Shown here: positions 55,861 to 64,000 of the stretch, piece by piece
Position numbering within the stretch: position 1 is the stretch's first letter
How the letters are laid out: each line of letters begins with the position of its first letter
Source: Gyromitra esculenta
Taxonomy: Eukaryota > Ascomycota > Pezizomycetes > Pezizales > Discinaceae
DNA length: 64,000 nt
Direction: 5' to 3'
NCBI GenBank assembly: GCA_038503075.1
Contig: JBCAML010000017.1
Span: forward strand, 1,240,001 to 1,304,000
The notes under the pieces: model-generated
Database searches by the model: none
The model's input: the letters and a program-made list of their open reading frames with translations, nothing else
Told to the model about the DNA's origin: nothing
Translations under genes and position numbers: made by a program

Positions 55861-58800
55861 TTAACGAGGGACAACATTAATCGAAACACTCTGCGAAGCA
55901 CCGATTATCTCCTTCACAACTACTACGACTGCCTGCAAATTCGAATTCTTGGTTGCCTCGTACTGAGCGCCAGCGACGGTGACTTCGTAATTGGCCACGT
56001 TGGCGCCTGGGGCATACCAAAAGATGATAGTATAGCTGTCACCGAGCTCTTTGACTGGGTCATAGTCATTGCTCTTAGCTATTTTAACGATGGTAACGGT
56101 ACGAGTTAAATCGTTTGATGTTGTCTAAAGACGTTATAAGATATTAGCAACAAATGAATAAATAAATGGGATGAACAATCTTGGTGATGCTACCTGACTG
56201 ATACTAACGGCACGATATTCGCCCTTTGCCTCTGTATCGAGATATTTTTCTTTTACGTCATCCTCAAAAACTGAGAAAGAGGGCCCTGGTGCAGCCGATC
56301 CAGAACTTTTCGAATAGTATACAAGGTCGTCGGGTGCGCTGCTACGGCTAACACCATCGTCAAGATAAGTGATGTATTTCTAAAGTTTAGAAATGAGTTA
56401 GCAAGAGTAGATCCGCAACTCCAGGCCCAACCACAAAATCAAACTTACATTATCTTTTCCGGGGTAGATGTTGAACTTGATATGGTTCGGTCCGTTACTG
56501 AGGTCGCCGACCCATTGAGTGACTTTGATTTGTGGGATGATACCGCCTACAAATACACAGCATTAGTGATAAATAAATCCTTTCTAAAACAAAGTGCAAG
56601 CAAGGGATGTCTCCATCTACACACCCTCTCTGACGTAAATCGGAGTTACATAGGGAAAATCGGCATAATTGTTGGTGATCTTTGCGGTGTAATTTATCAC
56701 GCTTCCACCTTCAGCGGCTGGCCCCAGAGCGACACTCTGGTCATCCCACGGCCTTAAGTTGGAGGGATACCAGAAATAGCCTAGAGGAAGATAGACGTCC
56801 CTATTCTCGCCTGGGTTGTCGTTTGAACTTTGCATAATAGGCGCAACCAGAATATCCCGCCTAACCATATATTGATTATCGAGAAATTTTTGGGTCTCGT
56901 TGAAAAAGGAGACGTCCTGGGTATCCGTCAAGAGCTATTGAGGGAAGTATAATTAGCTTATAGTACTATAGAATCAGAGCCCCGGTTTTGCCCAACAGAC
57001 GCATCCATAAAAGCACAATAGTATAGTGCATGGAACTCTTAAATAGCGGAAAGCATACCATAGATCTCACAATAGGCAGGCCGTCTATCATATTCTCGAA
57101 CATAGAATCATAAAGCAACTGGAGCAGGGAATATCTCAATTCAACATAGTATCTGCAGATTCCCTCCACGGCTTCGTAGATCCATCTCTCTGAATCAGGT
57201 ACACTACCACTTTCAAGATGCTTTACGTATGCATATGGTTCCTAAGGTAATTTTTCTTATATTAGCTTATATACTCATCGTTATTTTTTTGAGTCTAATG
57301 GATTACCTGAAACCATTTCCTGTTCTTTTTGACGTAGTGGTTTCTAAGCCAAGGCAGCAAAACCGAGCCAGCGTACCATCGAATGATCAACTCGGGGCTG
57401 CAGTATTTCTCATTACCAAGAGGCTCAAAGCCTCCTGCGTCAGATCCAGCAATGCTAACACCATTGAGTCCAACCGATAGCACCTGGGAAACTGTAATCT
57501 TCCAGAAATCCCACGTGCTTGCGTTATCTCCAGTCCAGAGACCAGCATAACGATACATGCCAGCGAAGCTTCCACGCCCGAGGATGAAATTGCGTTTACC
57601 CTTGCGGGATGGAACCAATTTATGCAGGTTGTCAAGGCCACGGGAGGTGGCCTTGTGTAAATTGTATGAATAGAGTGCCCAAACCTCAATAGCGAGTTTC
57701 TTTCCTTGAGAACCCTGAGAAGCGTCATCGGCGTTGACCAGTAAGCGAGAAGGAAGCCTAAACCATTTATGAGTCGTCAGCTGGCTCTATACTCGAGGTT
57801 TAGTTGATAATATCGTTGCGGAATATACCCTTTCATATCTCCGTATGAATCGTGAATCGCAGGAGTAGTCATATCTTGCCACACAAACTCAAGCCCCTGA
57901 TCAAAGAGATACTGGTACTGTTTTCCCCACCAATCTCGAACTTCACTTCTGTTGAGATCTGGATAAAAGCCTGCCTAATTTGTGCCATAACTGTTAACAC
58001 TACTAAATATAGCTACATGCAAAATGTATCGCCACTTACAGTGCCATTTCCGTATCCGTAGCTTACTCCGCCATGGAAAGGATAATCCTTAGAATTCCAG
58101 TTTACTCCGAAGTCACTATCGATATATAAGCATTATCCGAGTTTGTAAAACATTAATCTATTAACTCCCAACCAAGAAAGCTGGAACCTACTAGTGATCC
58201 CCAAAGTCCGGTCGCCGATCGACTTCATTCGGATTAACCTCGTACTTATTCCCTCCACCATAGCAGACGTATCTAACGTCCTGTGGCAAGCCACTTGTTC
58301 CCTTTGTATATCTTTCGTCCATGATAAAATACCTTATCATAGGTTACCTAATTAGCATTGAATATACTTGAAATAAAGATAGGGGTAAAAAGAAGCTTCT
58401 GTGGCACCCAGTTATGGACCCGGCGCTATCGTACTCACTTCTTATCTACTCCCTCGTTGAGGGTAGAATAGCCTCCCGGGCGATCGTTTATACTGATTAC
58501 AGGGGTGATATTGGTGGAGCATTTGATGCCATTTTCCCTGAGTTCCGTGAACATCTCCTTCGGACCAGGCCAAAACTGCTGCCCGGATTTCCCAAAAAAC
58601 TTGGGATCGATAGTGAAAGTTCTAAATCCGTCCTGGAGTAATTATCAGCAAAAGTGATATTCAACCTACACCTCAAAATATATATTAACTGGCGCATATT
58701 TTTCTACCTGGAAATCGACATCAACGTGTAACCCATCAAGGGGGATCTTGCTTTCACGATACTGTTTATAGACAGCATTAATTGCTTCATCATCTTCGTA

Positions 58801-60512
58801 TCCGTAACCTTTATATACGCAAATTCCAAGGTTAGTTAACAAATACAATCAAGGAAACGAAGGATTGAGCTAGCCAGGACAGGGTTTATAAAAACCTACA
58901 AGCTTGATGGTTCCCTAAAACGTATCTAGGTTTCAACTTCGGACGACCCATAATACTAGTATAAAGCCTGGATAGGAGTAAACGTTTAGTAAACCCTACC
59001 ACATACAAGGTAGTTCCTACGTATGTGAAAATTGGAAGAAATACCTTACGACTTCTGGAACTGTGTTTGCATTGATTAGGAAGCAATCTACGGAACCGAA
59101 TCTACTACCCAGCTTGATGTAGCCCGAATTACTCTTTCCAAAGTCAACGGAAATTTGAGAGTAGTTATCGAGAAAAGTTGCTGTGACGCTCCTATGTTCC
59201 GGGTTGGAATTTACATCGAAGAAAAACGGATCCGAGTGGTATCTGATATTTGAGGAATTGTCAGTCAGATGTCAGCAAGAGAAGCATCAAAGCAAGTAAA
59301 ATTTGACGCGCAAATGCAACCCGACTCATCTTTATCGCTCAGCATCCTGTGCGATCACCTGAGAAATTTCGGCAGAAATCCATGACCCCTTGATGCGGAG
59401 AACCACGAGATGAAGGAGTGTTGGAACTTATATATAGGAAAAACTTACAGCGGCTCACTAGGGTCAAGCGGACCCTTGTTATATACTTGCTGATATTGCA
59501 TGTTATCAAAGTCTACAAGCTGTTAGTGGCTAAATTTGGCACCAAACGATGCAACCCCCGAAGTCAGAGCTTACTGAAATAATTCATATAACAAGGCTGC
59601 TTCATAAAGCTCGTGCCTCCCTGCTCTCCAAATCCCAAAAATTCTCCATGGCCTGCTTTTACGACGTCTAGAATCACCTCCTTCAACATGGTATGTTCTG
59701 AGTGTATATTGTGACGGAAGGTTTTCGGAGAAGTCTGCCAAATGATTTTTTCTTTTGGCGTAGAAGCAGCTGTTCCATATTTTTCTGGCATGGGGTATAG
59801 CTCCTCCAACGGCGTTAAAGTACGCAGAGCCTATAGAGTCAAGAATACGTGATCAGTAACCGCAATCCCTTGGCAAACCTCAAAGAAATTTACCTGGATG
59901 CGGAAAGGTTGCTTGTATAAAATCAACTTCATTCCATCGCCTTTCTCATAGAACTTTGGTCTCCCCGGTTTCGGATCAGATTCAGTCACCGTAGACTACA
60001 CAAAAGCTGTATATTAGCACAAATATCTCTAAACTTAGAGGGATTATTTACCGAAAAGGTCCAATAGGTCTTATCTTCAGACTCTTCAACCGTAGTAGTC
60101 CAGACAAGGCCTAGATATTCATCCAAAACTTGAACAAGCTCCGTCATAAAGTCCATGACGATTGTACGACTAGGGATAGAAGAACAACTAGATTAGCATG
60201 GCTTGCAGTTCGTTATAGCAAGAAACGGAGATCAACTAACCCGTTTACATCTCCATACGCATTAGCATCTGTAACTGTTGGGTCATATCGAACTCTCCAC
60301 AAGGTAGGCCTTATATATTGAACAACGCATATCGTGCCGTCGTCAAATGTAAGATTGACAGCATGCCAGTAGTTTTTTTCCCTAGTATCTTGAGGAGGAG
60401 TTTGCGAAAGCGAGACTATCTTCGTAGGGCCATCCCATGCTATAGCTCCCTTGAAATATTCTTCTGCCGTAGAGAAACTGATAGGGTCATTCATGATGGC
60501 CAATCTTCTCAA
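55861..60512 (-). CDS. GH31 alpha-1,4-glucan lyase (EC 4.2.2.13), 18 exons, about 1075 aa, one frameshift
   Basis: This enzyme family cleaves alpha-1,4-glucans from the non-reducing end to 1,5-anhydro-D-fructose. Identity rests on residue patterns along the whole length: NYWHAVNLTFDDGT, QYIRPTLWRVRYDPTVTDAN, WQTSPKTFRHNIHSEHTMLK, SDPFFFDVNSNPEHRSVTAT, KCSTNITPVISIN, FVWQDMTTPAI (GH31 nucleophile Asp), LWTGDNAST (second carboxylate region) and CSPELIIRWYAGSVLLPWLR. Exons are 60241-60512, 60052-60170, 59894-59995, 59575-59830, 59449-59512, 59045-59242, 58900-58967, 58708-58808, 58439-58632, 58192-58332, 58040-58115, 57829-57974, 57307-57757, 57059-57241, 56625-56934, 56449-56546, 56194-56379 and 55861-56124. 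All 17 introns are GT-AG in phase. In exon 2 one extra base near 60120 shifts the frame between VQVLD and EYLGLVWTTT. A start at 60494 (MNDPISF) is equally possible. An ATTTAAAT box lies about 180 bp upstream. Confidence 0.92.
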
Positions 60513-63250
60513 CTATCTGCTAATTATTTTCCTAACAGTCAATTCTCTAGAAGGTACTAGAAAAATGCCGGAAGAGAGCAAAAAAAGAGTTGAATGCTGT
60601 ATGAAAATGAGCTATGAAGTGTAATTGAAGGATATAGACTCGAACAGTAAAGAGTTTGACGGATTGCGGAGGTGAGGGGTGAGGGAGCCGGTGATTTAAA
60701 TAGAACAGGTGGGGTGAAAGGTACAATCAAAACACAACTACCCAGGGCTGAACAAATCTTATTACAGCGCTAACACCTGGTTCTCGATAAGAGTCAGCCG
60801 CGCAGATTATACGGCTGTAGGTAATCAATGAGCTCTGGTAATTTTGTAAAGATTCCAGTTGGACTCAAAGGAATCCCGAATACAATGTCAAAGGAATTCC
60901 GTCTGTAAGCAATATGCAATTGGAAACACTTATTCCCATCTCTAGCAATGAATTGCTACACCCATCACATAGCCAGAGATGGGAAGCGTTAAAGAGGGTG
61001 ATGGCTATGGCGATGACGAACTGCAGGCAGTATACAATTTGCCGTGTTGACCCATCAACTCACCCGGTCTTTCCGTTGATCTGTGGTACTGCATCAACAA
61101 TTGTCCTTATGTGGAGGACTGCATTTATCCCGCAGCCTGTCGCACGAATTTTCGGCCCCGGGCCCATCTAGAGTATATATTTTTTGGAGGAAACGCGTAC
61201 GAAGCTTGGACTTAACATGAAAGCGGGACGTTCACACTGTAGCACAAGAACTCGAACATGAAGATAAGATGGCAAAGTTATCCGTTCTAAGATACAACCA
61301 CTCAAGTGACGTGAAACCTAACCATATACATATCTCCAGCTAGCAAGTGCGGGGGTCGTACGTGCCAAGCCGTGATCGATTTGCAGGATGTTCGAAATCT
61401 GTTTTAACTGGCAGTCACAGCCTTAAATTTCTTGGCACCCGGAAGAAAGACGGTTACCGAGGTTGGTACACGCAGTAGACGAGGAGACGTATCGATATCG
61501 ATGAGTTTGGGACCCGAAATACACACGGGCAAATGATCAGCGCGTGTTATTGAAAAAATAGAACATGGTTTACAGGTTTTTCCAACACCGAAACATATTT
61601 ATCAGAGCTTCTGTCCCTCTTAGAAAACCCAGCGAGGAATATCAAGAAGATGTCGACATGTGTCAGCATGCATACATGTATGTACATGTATGTTTCGGTA
61701 CGGGACAGACGCCATTTTGAAGTTGAGTTACCTGAACAGGAAATTTTCTGTCTGTTTAAAGTATGGAGGACGGAAGAAATACATTATCTGCGGAGTACAC
61801 GCAATCCCTTTATTTTCTAGAGAACATTTGAGGTATTCTAGTAACGTTATCTCATCCAATGTCAATGCCCTAATGAGCTTAGAATGAAGACCGTACTACT
61901 GCACGCCTTGTCTCGAACCAAACTCTGGGGCTCTACTCATGCCAAGTTGCTAATGCTTTCCCGATCTAGGAAATAGATCTGGATTCTTACGCAAGTAGGA
62001 AACTTTCCAGCGTGGCAACCAACTTCTTGGCCACTCTTTCCAAGAATTAGCCTTTCATAACGGTCTCGCTAGGTAGTTTTTGGTGGGCAGATCCACTTCT
62101 ATAAAGGGGAAAGCAATAGCAACTCGGCGAAATGAGTATGGTGAAGTAGACCCAGAATCCAGCTAAGCCTAATTAGGACTAGTTCGAAATAAAAGCATGC
62201 CCCAGCGAATATAAGTGGTCCATTTGCCATTTCTTACCCCTTTAGGCAGCACAACTCCAAGGCGATGTAAAAGCTCACTTCAGCTGTTGCAAATATCATA
62301 GCGTTCGCTCCAGTTAAAAAAAAATAATAATCAAGCAACAAAAAATACAGTCAGCGCTCGCCACCGAGTTACTCGATAAGGAAACCTTAAAACAGTCACT
62401 ACCAGTGCAGTAATTCCCATAAAGTAGAATGCGCCTAGCCCGACATTACTGCTGCTGAACCGTATAGTATGAGTACTACATGTATGATAGCCTTGTATCC
62501 AGATCTACCCTGGTACGCTATCTGGTACTTAATACATCAAAAGCAGAAAGCAGTAGAACAAGGCTGATACTCTAATATACCGACCAAACCCCTTTATGTA
62601 CAGTTGCGTCCAACAAGTTCATGCGCTTTTTGAAGTACTGCAGCGCACCGAGGTGATACCAAACTTTCTTCAAAAAAAGTAGAATTATATTTCAGTCCCA
62701 TTGTTAAGTAAATAAGTTGTAGATGTGTTTAGTTATGTCATAATTTCTTTTCTATTGAATAACGAATACCTTAGTTGTGTTTAGTCTATTTTCCTTGAGT
62801 CTATTGCATCGTGGTACTTCAAAAAGCGCATCAACTTGTTGGACGCAACTGTACGTAAGACGACAGACAAAACACTAATGAATTACCAGTACCGATGTCG
62901 AAACAGAAAACAAAATATACTCTAAATAGAATCCAAAATAAACACTAGTGCGAAAAAACCACCGAAAAACCAATGCCCATGCATATAAACAGAAAACGAC
63001 ATAAGAGAGAAAAGAAATTCTATATTCAGCCTTGAAACGCCCCTTAAGTCGTTAACTATGTTTGGTGATATCACCTCCTCGAGGGATACGGGCTCTAATT
63101 CCTTCTATCTCCGTTTGCTCCCAGATCAGATGAAAGCCGATACTACTCTTCGTACCTTATCCGATTCTCTTTGAACATGTTCCGTTCGATGTACTCTCGA
63201 CACTTTCATCCCATGTCCTTTCCCAGGCGCTTGCAGCTCTAGCCACCCCT
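60513..63250. other. Intergenic region with a MITE
   Basis: This region holds the promoter side of the lyase gene (to about 60900), then short frames only. Open frames at 60914-61171 and 61660-61887 have no recognisable features. A MITE lies at 62601-62851. Confidence 0.5.
62601..62851. mobile_element. Tc1/mariner-type MITE, 251 bp
   Basis: The left end CAGTTGCGTCCAACAAGTTC then ATGCGCTTTTTGAAGTAC is matched over 38 bp by the reverse complement of the right end with one mismatch. TA flanks both sides (62599-62600 and 62852-62853). The CAGTTGCGTCCAA type of terminus is characteristic of mariner-like elements. The interior has no transposase. Confidence 0.85.
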
Positions 63251-63592
63251 TCATTTCTTCGACAAAACCACCGTCTCCACGCTCGCCTTTGCTGCATCGT
63301 AACCATATTGTTCAAAACTCATACCCCTTCTCAGCAACGGCCTATCCTCCCCATCCAGGCCATCTCCACAGTCCGATGAAGAGCTCGAAGAGTCTGCGAC
63401 ATACCCTGCATCTTCTTCACGTACTAGATCCGAGTCGTAGCGGCGTATGCCGCTGTCAGGTGCATAGCGTCCATACGGTAAAGGACACGGAGGATCCGAG
63501 GAAGATGATGCGCGCGAGCGAGGTGACGGAGGAAGAAGGTAAGCTATGAGCGAGATGAGTGGGTGAAAGAGATGCGTAAGAGCTTCGCACAT
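63251..63592 (-). CDS. Small hypothetical protein, 113 aa
   Basis: The product has a hydrophobic N-terminal stretch (LFHPLISLIAYLLPP) followed by a Ser/Asp/Glu-rich hydrophilic part (SSSSSSDCGDGLDGEDRPLL). It ends in KASVETVVLSKK. The composition, with a possible N-terminal membrane anchor and an acidic serine cluster that could be phosphorylated, resembles small fungal genes, but no named family is recognised. GC content is higher than in the flanks. The opposite strand is also open for 86 codons, so strand choice rests on composition alone. Confidence 0.5.
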   Translation of the reverse strand: MCEALTHLFHPLISLIAYLLPPSPRSRASSSSDPPCPLPYGRYAPDSGIRRYDSDLVREEDAGYVADSSSSSSDCGDGLDGEDRPLLRRGMSFEQYGYDAAKASVETVVLSKK

Positions 63593-64000
63593 TCTCGCAG
63601 AAGTATGAGATGCGAGGTACAGATTTGGTTTGAATCTGACGGCAACGCGATTAGCTTTGTTCCTTTTTTTTCTTTTCTCACTCTAAATGTACAAGGGGGC
63701 TTATTAGAGGGGCTTATATTGCTTCCTGACTGTCCGATTTTGTTTCCCCTCTCCATTTTCAGGATGTCAGGCTGAGATTACGGGCCGCGGGTGGGGTGGT
63801 CATGCCTCTTTTATCTACCTTCGAACAAACCCACGTAGGTCGTACACACAAGCACTTATGGGGGTGTGGGTAGAATATTCGAGGGTTTTCAGGTACTTCG
63901 AGAAGTAGCGCGAGTGGGGTGAGTCACGTTCCCCAGCACGGTCTCAGGTGACGCGATTACCCCGTCGCCTCATGACGTTTAAGCAGAGAGGTCGTGAAAA
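63593..64000. other. Window edge, no gene seen
   Basis: This is the upstream flank of the small hypothetical gene. No feature can be supported. Confidence 0.4.

Overview
The window is nuclear DNA of a filamentous ascomycete (Pezizomycotina). The evidence is short GT-AG introns of about 50-125 nt, intron-bearing tRNA genes, long AT-rich gene-poor tracts with C-to-T/G-to-A drift between repeat copies (the signature of repeat-induced point mutation, RIP), and gene families typical of this group: C2H2-ankyrin proteins, DUF7580 proteins and F-box-ankyrin proteins. A helotialean (Leotiomycetes) source is a guess from protein style and is not proven.

Layout. 0.4-2.3 kb: a six-exon MFS sugar transporter on the plus strand. 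4.0-5.6 kb: an intronless F-box-ankyrin gene (minus). 5.6-21.8 kb: a gene desert holding three of the five tRNA genes (one at 3.4 kb just outside it), several miniature inverted-repeat elements (MITEs) and two copies of a tiny two-exon gene. 21.9-25.3 kb: a large copper/heavy-metal P1B-type ATPase (minus). 25.3-33.8 kb: more desert with tRNA-Arg(CCT) and a second identical tRNA-Pro(TGG). 33.8-35.5 kb: a secreted FAD polyamine/amine oxidase (plus, three exons). 35.5-39.3 kb: repeats ending in a MITE of about 546 bp that abuts the 3' end of an ankyrin gene. 39.3-44.0 kb: a head-to-head pair, a C2H2 zinc-finger/ankyrin gene (minus) and a DUF7580 gene (plus), each with a reading-frame lesion. 45.5-47.8 kb: a seven-exon gene of uncertain function whose unusually long intron carries an array of hairpins. 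50.5-52.7 kb: a 735-aa low-complexity protein. 55.9-60.5 kb: an 18-exon GH31 alpha-1,4-glucan lyase, intact at every splice junction but with one extra base in exon 2. 63.3-63.6 kb: a small hypothetical gene.

How the genes fit together. There is no obvious pathway cluster. The sugar transporter, amine oxidase, copper ATPase and glucan lyase are individual metabolic genes in a repeat-rich accessory-type region. The C2H2-ankyrin and DUF7580 genes share one 283-bp intergenic promoter region. Such regulator/recognition-like families turn over quickly in fungi, and both members here look broken.

The most unusual signal is the hairpin array at 47.23-47.48 kb. Six copies of a nearly invariant 15-nt loop sit on stems whose sequences differ from copy to copy yet remain self-complementary in five of six. 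This pattern points to a conserved folded structure and not to a simple minisatellite.
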